64,000 nucleotides of DNA from Streptomyces qaidamensis. Lineage in GTDB: Bacteria; Actinomycetota; Actinomycetes; Streptomycetales; Streptomycetaceae. The stretch covers positions 6,634,001 to 6,698,000 of the forward strand of contig NZ_CP015098.1 in NCBI RefSeq assembly GCF_001611795.1, in the 5' to 3' direction. Shown here piece after piece: positions 34,441 to 41,608 of the stretch. Under the pieces are notes generated by a model that was not told where the DNA came from, searched no databases, and saw only the letters and a list, made by a program, of their open reading frames with translations. The position numbers were made by a program, and so were the translations under genes. The stretch's first letter is position 1, and each line of letters starts with the position of its first letter.

Positions 34441-34446
34441 TACCGT
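34441..34446 (+). promoter_or_regulatory. -10 element TACCGT, leaderless start of XRE-TPR gene
   Basis: TACCGT is 6 nt before GTG 34453 and 3 bp right of the palindrome, so binding there would block RNA polymerase. Confidence 0.5.
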
Positions 34447-34452
34447 GGGTAC

Positions 34453-35712
34453 GTGGAGGGGAACGCGAGCCTCATCAGCGCCATGCAGGAAGCGGGCTTC
34501 AAGCAGGCCGAGTTGGCCGAGGCCGTCAACGACCGACTGCGGGCCTCCGGCTACGACGGGACTGTGAGTGACAGGACCGTCCGGAACTGGCTGACCGGAA
34601 AAACTCGGTGGCCGCACCCGCGTCAGCGCGAGGCGTTAGAGGCAGTATTCGGATGTACGGCCGAAGAGCTGGGCTTCCGCCCGCCAGCGGCAAGGCCTCC
34701 CGCCAGCGAACCGGAGTCTCCCGTGAGGCGTAGGAACTTCCTCACCGCAACCACCGGAACGGCTACCGCCGTCGTGGTCCCGGGCTCCCGACCTACCCGG
34801 GTCGGCACGTCTGACGTGCTCCGGCTCCGGTCCGGCCTGGACGCCCTGATGGCACTGGACGACACCAGGGGAGGCCACGAGGGCTTGGAGCGGGCGGCGT
34901 TGGCCGGAGCCGCCGAGGCCTTGGAGAAGCAGAAGCTCGGGGCCACCCAGCGGGTCCGCCTCCGCCTCTTCTCGGTGGCCGCCGACTCCACCGCCACGGC
35001 GGCCTGGAGCGCCTTGGACGCCCGTCAGTCGGACCGTGCGTACGCCCTGCTGGGCAAGGCCCTGTACTTGGCCGGGATGGGCCAGGACCCCATGGCGGAG
35101 CTGAGGGTCTGGAACTCCTACGCCATGCTGGCCCACCAGCGCGGGGAGCACGTGGAGGCCGTCGACTCGGCCCAGGCCGCCCAGTCCACCTCGATCACCA
35201 AGCGAGACCCCCTCTTCGCCTCCCTGGCCCACGCCCGTGCGGCCATCGGCCACTCGAACCTCGGTGACCGACAGGCCGCCATTCGCTCCCTGGGGTACGC
35301 CCAGGAGGCCCTTGGCAAGGCCGAGCCGGACAACCCCCGCCCGAGCTGGATGGCCTTCTACGGGCCGGCTGAGCTGTCCGCCATGACCGCCATCGTCCGA
35401 GACCGCATCGGGGACCCAGCCGATGCCGAGGCGGCCTCCCACAAGGCCCTCGGGGCGATCCCTCAGCAGTTCCGCAGGAACCGGGCTCTGGCCACCACAC
35501 GGCTCGCCATGGCCCAGCTCCACCAGCGGGACATTGACCAGGCGTGCGTCACGGCCTCCACGGTGTTCGAGCTGATGAAGGGCTACCCGATCCCCGGAAG
35601 GATGCGGTCCCTCCTCGGCGACTACTACCGGGACTTGATCACCCTTGCGCCGGACGCGGCGGTCGCCCGAGAGTGGGGAGACCGCTTCCGAGCCGAATGG
35701 AGCCGAGCTTGA
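34453..35712 (+). CDS. XRE-family HTH regulator with TPR domain
   Basis: 419 aa. Residues 8-75 form an unusual XRE-type HTH (KQAELAEAVNDRL...VSDRTVRNWLTGKTRWP). A linker with RRRNFLTATTGTATAVVVPG (about 93-113) follows, looking like a twin-arginine/hydrophobic segment. From about 125 the protein is Ala-rich helical hairpins of TPR type (DRAYALLGKALYLAGMG, EHVEAVDSAQAAQS, RQAAIRSLGYAQEALGK). Such proteins may bind a peptide or small signal through the TPR part. GTG start fits a leaderless mRNA. The stop overlaps the GNAT gene by 16 nt, so both are cotranscribed. Likely autoregulated through the palindrome at 34420-34438. Confidence 0.82.
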   Translation: MEGNASLISAMQEAGFKQAELAEAVNDRLRASGYDGTVSDRTVRNWLTGKTRWPHPRQREALEAVFGCTAEELGFRPPAARPPASEPESPVRRRNFLTATTGTATAVVVPGSRPTRVGTSDVLRLRSGLDALMALDDTRGGHEGLERAALAGAAEALEKQKLGATQRVRLRLFSVAADSTATAAWSALDARQSDRAYALLGKALYLAGMGQDPMAELRVWNSYAMLAHQRGEHVEAVDSAQAAQSTSITKRDPLFASLAHARAAIGHSNLGDRQAAIRSLGYAQEALGKAEPDNPRPSWMAFYGPAELSAMTAIVRDRIGDPADAEAASHKALGAIPQQFRRNRALATTRLAMAQLHQRDIDQACVTASTVFELMKGYPIPGRMRSLLGDYYRDLITLAPDAAVAREWGDRFRAEWSRA

Positions 35713-36242
35713 ACGCCGCCGAGCTGGTGGTCCGCCGCTTCACCCATAAGGACCTCCCGCAGATTCGTCAGGCCCTGATCGACATCCATCGGGACGCCTA
35801 CGTGGATGCCATGGATGACGAGTTCAACCAGCGCTTTCCCTGGTTCGTAGACCACTGGGGCAAAAACCCGGACTTCGACTGCGTGATCGCGTACGACGGT
35901 GACGAGGCGGTGGCCTTCGCTTATGGAGCCCCGTCAACCCCCTACCGCGAGTGGTGGCGCGAGTACCTGAAGCCCGCCCCCGACCTGGGGAAGGACCGCA
36001 CCTTCTCCTACTCGGAGCTGGCCGTCCGGACGAAGTACCGGAAGATGGGCGTGTCCGAGCTGGTTAGCCGGGCGCTGCTGGACGAGCGGGACGAGGATCT
36101 CGTGGTTCTGCTCGTCGACACCGAACACCCTCGCGTCCAGGCCAAGTACGAGTCCTGGGGCTTCCGGAAGGTCGGCGAGCGTCAGCCCTTCCCGGACTCC
36201 CCGCTCTACGCCGTCATGCTTGCGGAGCTGCCGTTGCGCTAG
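35697..36242 (+). CDS. GNAT-family N-acetyltransferase
   Basis: 181 aa. Acetyl-CoA motif A is seen in FSYSELAVRTKYRKMGVSEL (about 105-125) and motif B-like VDTEHPRVQAKYESWGFRKV. Substrate unknown. Starts inside the end of the XRE-TPR gene (16-nt overlap), so its synthesis is tied to that regulator. Ends overlapping the convergent membrane-protein gene by 29 nt. Confidence 0.8.
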   Translation: MEPSLNAAELVVRRFTHKDLPQIRQALIDIHRDAYVDAMDDEFNQRFPWFVDHWGKNPDFDCVIAYDGDEAVAFAYGAPSTPYREWWREYLKPAPDLGKDRTFSYSELAVRTKYRKMGVSELVSRALLDERDEDLVVLLVDTEHPRVQAKYESWGFRKVGERQPFPDSPLYAVMLAELPLR

Positions 36243-36750
36243 GTCCTCCGGGTGGGTGGCCTTCGTCCTCCAGCGCTGTACGTGCCGCCTTGGTGAAGGC
36301 GTCCAATCGACGTTCGAAGCGGTGCTTCTCGTTGAAAGGGTGGCCCCTGCGTAGTCGGTGCATGAGGTCGTTCCTGAAAGACCGGACCTCGTCGGCGAAC
36401 TCGCCTGCCGCCTTCACCACGGGGTCCGGTCCCGCGATGGCGACGGTCGAACGGCGCTTGCGGATGTTCTCCCAGAGACCTTCGAACTGCTCGTGGAACT
36501 CCCGCTCCTGCCCGTACAGCGCGTCGATCAGATCCTGTCCAGCGGCGACGAACTCCGCGTACGCCTGTGAGCGCGGGCCACGCCTCTCAGTGAGACTCTC
36601 GAAGCGTCGCTGGCGCGCTGCCTCCGACTCCTGGTGCTTCAGTTGGAGGCGCGCTTGCCGAAGGCCGAACAGACCCGTCCCGACGGCGGTCAGTCCCGCC
36701 AGGCCACCACCGATGGCCGCACCCACGACGGCCGCAACTCCTGCATCCAC
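36214..36750 (-). CDS. Single-pass membrane protein with helical cytoplasmic domain
   Basis: 178 aa with the GTG at 36750; a start at 36825 is also open but covers a hairpin and has no ribosome site. CAGAAT, 6 nt before the GTG, could be a -10. A Gly/Ala-rich TM helix (AAVVGAAIGGGLAGLTAVGTG) at about 5-28 is followed by a long basic/acidic helical part with ESEAARQRRFESLTERRGPR and a SFRNDLMHRLR stretch. Same topology as the genes at 58818 and 59383 in this prophage. Function unknown. Confidence 0.65.
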   Translation of the reverse strand: MDAGVAAVVGAAIGGGLAGLTAVGTGLFGLRQARLQLKHQESEAARQRRFESLTERRGPRSQAYAEFVAAGQDLIDALYGQEREFHEQFEGLWENIRKRRSTVAIAGPDPVVKAAGEFADEVRSFRNDLMHRLRRGHPFNEKHRFERRLDAFTKAARTALEDEGHPPGGPSATAAPQA

Positions 36751-36778
36751 GGGGGCATTCTGCCCGGGAAACGACGAA

Positions 36779-36815
36779 AGCGCCCCCGGACTCCGCGAGG
36801 GAGACCGGGGGCGCT
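36779..36815 (-). terminator. Terminator after endolysin
   Basis: AGCGCCCCCGG pairs with CCGGGGGCGCT (11 bp, 15-nt loop). On the minus strand it is followed by TTTCGTCGTTT, so it ends the late operon. Confidence 0.85.
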
Positions 36816-36858
36816 GGTGTTTCATGCCAGAGAGACACCATGGGGCACGGTATGCGAG

Positions 36859-37758
36859 TCAGACGTTGGGGACCTTGAGCTTCGCCCAGGAAGTCGGCCC
36901 GGGAGGCCACTTGGCATCCGATCCGGTGAATCCCAGCTTGCGCTGGAACTTTTCGTAGCTGTCGACGTCCGCCTGCCCGAGCACGGGGCCGGGGCCCACC
37001 TTGTACTGCCCGCAGCCCACGGCGACCAGGCGCTTGCCCATGGCCGTGAAGATGGGCGAGGACTTGCCCAGGGCGGGCCGGGAGCCCTTCATGAAGAAGT
37101 GGGCGCCGGGGTAGGGCTCCAATGCAGGTTTCTTCGTGATGACGGTGAAATCCGGCCAGGTTCCCGGGTCCGTGTGGTCGTTCTCCGGGGCGTGGGCGTG
37201 GGCGTACCAGCCGCTCCGCATCCGCCAGATGCGCTCGTCGCGCTTCCCTGCGAAGCCATTGGGCTTGCCCATCGGCCACGAGTTGGCGACGCCCCAGGAG
37301 GCCACCCAGGCATTCAGCTCGTCCCACCCCTTGCAGGGTGTCTCCGCCAGGGACTCGTACGTCTTCCCGCTGACGCGGCACCAGGGGAAGAAGAGCGCCT
37401 CCACCTGGATGACCACCGAGCCGGCCCGGTTGGTCCGTGTCCCGCCGGGGCCGTCCTTCAGGCACAGGGAGCGGGAGTTCGCCGGGAAGAACTGGACGAA
37501 CTTGCCGGTGAACGGGTCCCAGAGGACGTGAGGCGCTACGGCCCGGCCGGAGGGGTTCGAGCCGAAGTACGTCCGCAGGTTGGCGTACGGGACGAGGCCC
37601 TGGGGCTTGGCCTTGGTGGCGTTGCGGTCCCACGTGATGTGGGCCACCGCCTTCGCCGGGCCCCCGTCGGTGGGGGCGGTGCTGCCGATCGAGAGTCTCT
37701 CGGCACCGGGCATCCAGAGGTCGGACACGGTGGGCCTCCAGTGGGTGTGTTCGGACAC
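36859..37758 (-). CDS. Phage endolysin, amidase-2-like with peptidoglycan-binding C-terminus
   Basis: 299 aa. N-terminal domain (about 10-185) looks like an N-acetylmuramoyl-L-alanine amidase: first His in AVAHITWDRNAT, the APHVLWDPFTGKFVQFFPAN strand pair, VVIQVEALFFP for the usual GIEv strand, and His/Asp in AHAHAPENDHTDPGTWPDF. The C-terminal 70 residues (VAVGCGQYKVGPGPVLGQAD and FQRKLGFTGSDAKWPPGPTSWAKL) are a peptidoglycan-binding repeat known from streptophage lysins. No signal peptide, so export depends on holin. GTG start; its ribosome site is part of a hairpin (see separate entry). Last gene of the late operon. Confidence 0.85.
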   Translation of the reverse strand: MSEHTHWRPTVSDLWMPGAERLSIGSTAPTDGGPAKAVAHITWDRNATKAKPQGLVPYANLRTYFGSNPSGRAVAPHVLWDPFTGKFVQFFPANSRSLCLKDGPGGTRTNRAGSVVIQVEALFFPWCRVSGKTYESLAETPCKGWDELNAWVASWGVANSWPMGKPNGFAGKRDERIWRMRSGWYAHAHAPENDHTDPGTWPDFTVITKKPALEPYPGAHFFMKGSRPALGKSSPIFTAMGKRLVAVGCGQYKVGPGPVLGQADVDSYEKFQRKLGFTGSDAKWPPGPTSWAKLKVPNV

Positions 37759-37764
37759 GAAGAA

Positions 37765-37800
37765 GCCCCTCCGGTGCCGTTACGCGTTACCCGGAGGGGC
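37765..37800 (-). promoter_or_regulatory. Hairpin covering the endolysin ribosome-binding site
   Basis: GCCCCTCCGG and CCGGAGGGGC form a perfect 10-bp stem. On the minus strand the second arm contains GGAGGGG, the Shine-Dalgarno sequence 7-8 nt before the GTG at 37758. Confidence 0.7.
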
Positions 37801-37814
37801 GTCAGGGGGACGGC

Positions 37815-38129
37815 TCAGGAGGCCGTGGGCGGGCCCTGGGGGTGCTCCCGGAGGTATCGGAGATACGAGAAGAACCGGACCAGGAGGAGGCCGTCGATGG
37901 CGGCCAGGAAGCCGATACCAATGACCGCGTCCCAGAAGCTCCCTGGATGGGCACCGCGGATTGCCAGGAGCACGAGGGAGCGTGCGTACAGCAGGCCGAT
38001 GATGATGACCCACCAGGACGCGTTGATCTCGACCATCCGGAAGAAGCGCCGGGGCCGGTGCAGGGCGAGGAACCCGACTGAGGCGGCCAGCCCGACGCCC
38101 AGCAGGACGTAGAGGATCAGGGAGTACAC
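37815..38129 (-). CDS. Membrane protein of lysis cassette, holin-like
   Basis: 104 aa. Three hydrophobic helices at about 2-22, 38-56 and 67-87, a short basic loop (HRPRRFFRM) and a charged C-terminus. Position directly before endolysin suggests a holin or antiholin. AAGGAGG precedes the GTG. Its stop is followed by the lysin hairpin. Confidence 0.7.
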   Translation of the reverse strand: MYSLILYVLLGVGLAASVGFLALHRPRRFFRMVEINASWWVIIIGLLYARSLVLLAIRGAHPGSFWDAVIGIGFLAAIDGLLLVRFFSYLRYLREHPQGPPTAS

Positions 38130-38139
38130 AGGCGCCTCC

Positions 38140-38367
38140 TTACGATCGGCCGTCGTTGAGCCGGCCGAGGACGATGCCCTCGATGAAGTCCGAGTAGGCG
38201 TTCGCCCTGTTGTGGGCTCTGAGCTGCTCCTTCACCCGGCGGCTCTCGGTGAGCTGGGCCTCGGACTCGGGGGTCCGGGCCTGAGCCTCCTGGAGGGACT
38301 TCTCGGCGGCCCTCTTCGCGGTCTCCGACTCGGTGGAGACGTGGCTACGTCGGGTGAAGGGCCACAT
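38140..38367 (-). CDS. Small coiled-coil phage protein (DUF7620-like)
   Basis: 75 aa. Starts MWPFTRR and continues as one long charged helix (AKRAAEKSLQEAQAR...) ending FIEGIVLGRL. Similar short proteins lie next to holin genes in many actinophages. Start overlaps the previous stop (TGATG). Function unknown. Confidence 0.65.
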   Translation of the reverse strand: MWPFTRRSHVSTESETAKRAAEKSLQEAQARTPESEAQLTESRRVKEQLRAHNRANAYSDFIEGIVLGRLNDGRS

Positions 38368-38714
38368 CAGGCGCTCCGGGTGCTGGTCTGGGGTCGGTGC
38401 CCGAACTCTTCGAGGAGCCGGACCATGGCCTGGCCCTGCTCGTTGGCGACTTCGGCACTGGCCTGAGCGGCTGAGAGCTGCTGACGTGTCGCCTGGTGGG
38501 CGTCACGTTCGGTTTCGTATGCCGCGCGCCAGCCGTCCTTGTCGGTGATGAGGTTGTTCATCACGTACTTCGGGACGAGCACGCCGATGATCAGCAGCAC
38601 CACGATCAGGCCGACGACGCCGTACTGGGCGAACTGGCCGAGGATCTTCCCGATGTCGGGGCCGCTGCTCGCCTCCTCGGCTGCGGCTATGACCCAGAGC
38701 ATGTTGTGGGTCAA
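38367..38714 (-). CDS. Holin-like protein with one TM helix
   Basis: 115 aa. N-terminus outside, TM helix at about 31-53 (YGVVGLIVVLLIIGVLVP), then a long cytoplasmic coiled coil with ETERDAHQATRQQLSAAQAS. Typical of class III-like holin partners in streptophages. AAGGAGG is upstream of its ATG. It begins the lysis cassette right after the hairpin that closes the HEPN gene. Confidence 0.68.
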   Translation of the reverse strand: MTHNMLWVIAAAEEASSGPDIGKILGQFAQYGVVGLIVVLLIIGVLVPKYVMNNLITDKDGWRAAYETERDAHQATRQQLSAAQASAEVANEQGQAMVRLLEEFGHRPQTSTRSA

Positions 38715-38771
38715 GGGGACCTCCTTGCGAGGGTGTGCGCAGGAAGATCCGGCGCGGGTCTGGACATGCGA

Positions 38772-38797
38772 AAGCCCCGGCCATATGACCGGGGCTT
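38772..38797 (-). terminator. Terminator after the HEPN-like gene
   Basis: AAGCCCCGG and CCGGGGCTT pair across CCATATGA (9-bp stem). Confidence 0.8.
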
Positions 38798-38809
38798 CAT
38801 AGGTGGTTC

Positions 38810-39712
38810 TCAGTCCGTGTCCGAGTCCCTTCCGAAAAAGGCGCTGAGCGCTTCCGTCCGAAGCTGTTCGTAGGCCTCGTTCGAAGGGCCGAGGATGTCC
38901 CGCAGGGCTGCCATCTCGTCAAACCCGCCCAGGGACAGGCCACAGACATGGCAACTGATCCCGTCCGGAGCGTATTGGGTGTGGTCAGCGCTCCGGTCGA
39001 CCATGCCGAAGAGGAGTGTGGTCTGAGCGGTACAGGACGGGCACGGACCGCCCGGTGTCATGATCGACGAGGGATGCATTTTGCCGTCGATCTCAACGAG
39101 GTAATCGAACGCCGCAGTGATGACGTGCGGTTCAAGGCTGACCGCGTGCTCCTTGAGTTCGGGAGGAAGACGCTGGAAACGATCCTCGAAGAGGTGCCGG
39201 GCCTGCTTGATCCGGATCTCGACGTCCCGTTGGATCTCGTTTCGCTGCTTGTCGACGGCGACGTTGACCGCGCTCGTCCAGCGACCCCAGAAGTCGTCTA
39301 TCGGGGTGCCGAGGTGCTTGAGCATGGCCGCGATGGTTGTAACGAGCGTCGGGATCTGATTCTTTGCCGCATCGTCGCCAGATGCGTGGACCGTGCCGTT
39401 TCGCTGTTCGATCAGCGTTTGCAGAGGCTGAGTCATCTTGACGATGTCGAGGTGTGCCAGGCGCTTCAGTGCCTCTGACATGGTGATTGTGTGGATCGCG
39501 AACTGCTTCTGTCCTGCCACGACTGCCACCTTGCCGCTGGCGATGTACAGCGGGTTCATCTTCACCAGGATCGCCTTGGCGAGGCGCTCGATGGCGACCC
39601 CCGCGTGAAGGGCGAACTCGTCGTACTCGCGACGAGCATGGTCGTCCATGGCCCGGTGTGCCGCCTTCTTGGCGCCCTTGAAGAAGCTCTCGAATGAGAG
39701 CGAATCGTCCAT
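38810..39712 (-). CDS. HEPN-like protein with C-terminal zinc ribbon (prophage cargo)
   Basis: 300 aa. The N-terminal helical domain has two HEPN signatures: an early helix FALHAGVAIERLAKAILVK (about 31-49) and RNGTVH (about 103-108), fitting the RX4H active site of HEPN ribonucleases. Residues 110-215 are helical. The last 85 residues hold CPSC (about 220) and CHVCG (about 250), a four-Cys zinc ribbon. It lies in the late operon but carries its own TACCGT -10 six nt before the ATG, its own terminator and lower GC, so it is an inserted independent gene. RNA cleavage in phage defence is a plausible job but unproven; a DNA-binding role is the alternative. Confidence 0.6.
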   Translation of the reverse strand: MDDSLSFESFFKGAKKAAHRAMDDHARREYDEFALHAGVAIERLAKAILVKMNPLYIASGKVAVVAGQKQFAIHTITMSEALKRLAHLDIVKMTQPLQTLIEQRNGTVHASGDDAAKNQIPTLVTTIAAMLKHLGTPIDDFWGRWTSAVNVAVDKQRNEIQRDVEIRIKQARHLFEDRFQRLPPELKEHAVSLEPHVITAAFDYLVEIDGKMHPSSIMTPGGPCPSCTAQTTLLFGMVDRSADHTQYAPDGISCHVCGLSLGGFDEMAALRDILGPSNEAYEQLRTEALSAFFGRDSDTD

Positions 39713-39718
39713 ACAGGG

Positions 39719-39724
39719 ACGGTA
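39719..39724 (-). promoter_or_regulatory. -10 element TACCGT, leaderless promoter of HEPN-like gene
   Basis: Minus-strand TACCGT is 6 nt upstream of the ATG at 39712. There is no Shine-Dalgarno sequence, unlike the surrounding late genes. Confidence 0.5.
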
Positions 39725-39763
39725 ACCGCCCCCGTATCACAGGTGCGATCGAATTGAGAGACC

Positions 39764-39810
39764 CGGCCCCAGGGCGAACCACACCCAGGAACTCCCCGGG
39801 GGCCGGGGGC
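39764..39810 (-). terminator. Hairpin after the His-rich gene
   Basis: CCCGGCCCC pairs with GGGGCCGGG-like sequence over a loop of about 27 nt, just after the stop at 39816. Weaker than the other hairpins because of loop length. Confidence 0.5.
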
Positions 39811-39815
39811 TTGTG

Positions 39816-40004
39816 TCAGTCGTCGTGGGAGTGGCCGTGCCCCTCGCCGTGGGGGTGGCTGTGGCCGTGCTCCTCCTCGGGGGCGAGCTGGGCTCGCAGG
39901 GAGGTGTTCTCGGCCTCCAAGGCGGCGATGGTGCGCCGCGCGAAGTGCAGGTCCAGGACGGTGTCCTTGAACTCCGCGACGAGCTGCTCAGGGGTCATCT
40001 GCAT
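39816..40004 (-). CDS. Small coiled-coil protein with His-rich tail
   Basis: 62 aa. Residues 5-42 form a helix/coiled coil (FARRTIAALEAENTSLRAQL). The end is EEEHGHSHPHGEGHGHSHDD, nine His among acidic residues, likely metal-binding. GGAGATCGTC precedes the ATG. Directly downstream of the fibre gene, so perhaps a fibre assembly or metal-binding accessory. Confidence 0.65.
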   Translation of the reverse strand: MQMTPEQLVAEFKDTVLDLHFARRTIAALEAENTSLRAQLAPEEEHGHSHPHGEGHGHSHDD

Positions 40005-40035
40005 GACGATCTCCAGGGTGTGGTTCGGGGTGTGA

Positions 40036-41556
40036 TCAGGTGGCGGTGAGTGCGACGAACTGGTCAGTGCCGTCCGGCTGCCGGGTCTTCAGGCGCCCGT
40101 TGGACACGTACAGCACGACACCGCCCGTGGGGTTCGAGGCGGGGGCCGTGGTGGCGTTGCCGATGGCGAGTACGCCGACGCCTCCGCCGAGGGACGTGGT
40201 GTTTAGGGACACGCTGGTCACCGTGGAACTGGCTCGCCGGACTACGAGGCCGGGTGTCAGGGTGACGTTGCCGGTGGACCGGGAGATGACCAGCGGGGTG
40301 TCCAGGAGAGCGCCCGAGTCGTCGTAGCGGGCGATCTGGAAGTTCGTGCCCGCATTGCTGCCGGACTCGGTCTCGGAGGTGGCCCGCAGCACCCACCGGC
40401 GAGAGGCGGTGCCCATGTCCGAGGAGATCGAGAGGTGGATCTCCTTGTTGCGGTCGTTGCCGCCGCCTACTCGCAGGCAGGTGGTCTGACCGGCGTACGG
40501 ACCGGACGTGATGTTCTGGGCCCGGATCGAGAAGTCGGCCAGATTGGTCCTGATGTTCGTGTAGTCAACGCCGATGACCGCCTGGTCCAGGGGCTTGGCG
40601 CCGTCCACGGCCTGGTCGATGAATGGGATTTCCAGGCGGCCCTGGAGGGCACCGGTGGAGTCCGCGATCTCCAGCTCCCAGTGGCCGTGGATCGACGCGT
40701 GGTTGTTCGCCTCGTAGTGCGCGCCCTGCCAGACCACGGGCTTCCACCCGATGCCCGAGGAGAGCGGGTCACGCGTGGTGGCGTCGTACCCGCCCTTCTT
40801 GTTCGAGGACTGCACCGGGATGTAGAACGCTTGCATCGTCTTGGCGTCCGACCGCATCAGGAAGTGCCGGATGTTCTCGCCGTACGAGCGCACGTTGGCC
40901 CGCTGGTACGAGTACAGGTTGAGCCGGCCGGTGGAGTCAGTGCCCGTTCCGTCGTCGTCCCCGCCCGCGTACGAGGAGATCAGGTTGATCCCCTTATGAA
41001 GGGCACCGCTCACGCCGAGCGGAGGCGAGGTGGAGCCCTCGGTGGCGTTGACCGTCAGCGGCCCGTTGATCTCTCCGCCGTTCGTGAGGTCCACGGCATC
41101 CACGTACTGCTTGGTGGCCGCTCCCAGATCCGCCGTCGGGTCTCCGCTGAGAGTCAGCGGCCCCGTCATCGTCCCGCCGGAGAGTGGGAGGAGCTGGACC
41201 GAGGCCGTCACCGGCTGGACCGGAGCGATCGTGGCGAGGTCGACGCTCCCCACGGTGTCGTACGGCACTTGGATGCTGTACGTCCGCAGGAGCTTGCCCC
41301 CGAAGCGCTCCTCCACCTTGTACGTGTATCCGTTGGGGGAGATATCCGGGTCATCGGTGGCGGGCAGAGCGATCGAGAACGCTCCGTTGGGGTCCAAGGT
41401 CGCAACGAGCGGCACCGGGACGATGGTCACCGGGACCGAGGAGTCGACCACCGTGGTCGAGCTGGTGAAGGTGACCGTGCCCGCGAGGGCGTTACCGGCC
41501 AGGTCGATGTACCGGCCGGTGACGGTGACCGTGTCGAAGTCGCTGGGCAGGGCCAT
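40036..41556 (-). CDS. Tail fibre / receptor-binding protein
   Basis: 506 aa. N-terminal Ig-like/phage fibre domain (VTVTGRYIDLAGNALAGTVTF) to about residue 110, then SGGTMTGPLTLSGDPTADLG and AATKQYVDAV, the usual phage fibre repeat that links shaft to head. The rest is beta-rich with many Gly, Ser and Thr and ends in GRLKTRQPDGTDQFVAL. Likely the host-recognition fibre. Between the S74-type tail protein and the His-rich small protein. Confidence 0.78.
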   Translation of the reverse strand: MALPSDFDTVTVTGRYIDLAGNALAGTVTFTSSTTVVDSSVPVTIVPVPLVATLDPNGAFSIALPATDDPDISPNGYTYKVEERFGGKLLRTYSIQVPYDTVGSVDLATIAPVQPVTASVQLLPLSGGTMTGPLTLSGDPTADLGAATKQYVDAVDLTNGGEINGPLTVNATEGSTSPPLGVSGALHKGINLISSYAGGDDDGTGTDSTGRLNLYSYQRANVRSYGENIRHFLMRSDAKTMQAFYIPVQSSNKKGGYDATTRDPLSSGIGWKPVVWQGAHYEANNHASIHGHWELEIADSTGALQGRLEIPFIDQAVDGAKPLDQAVIGVDYTNIRTNLADFSIRAQNITSGPYAGQTTCLRVGGGNDRNKEIHLSISSDMGTASRRWVLRATSETESGSNAGTNFQIARYDDSGALLDTPLVISRSTGNVTLTPGLVVRRASSTVTSVSLNTTSLGGGVGVLAIGNATTAPASNPTGGVVLYVSNGRLKTRQPDGTDQFVALTAT

Positions 41557-41608
41557 GCAAGGGCCTCCTGTCCTTCTGTACGGGTGTGGAGGCCCTTGTG
41601 GGCGCTGG

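Noticed and set aside
33872..36242. These regulators as proof that the prophage starts only at about 36.2 kb
   Set aside because: The phage-style hairpins and small genes at 32337-33452 lie to their left, and the phosphatase end is altered, so the boundary at about 32.0 kb is favoured, though not certain.
36214..36750. HEPN active site RNDLMH in the membrane protein
   Set aside because: The motif lies in a Phe/Arg-rich coiled region without the preceding HEPN helix pattern; most likely chance.
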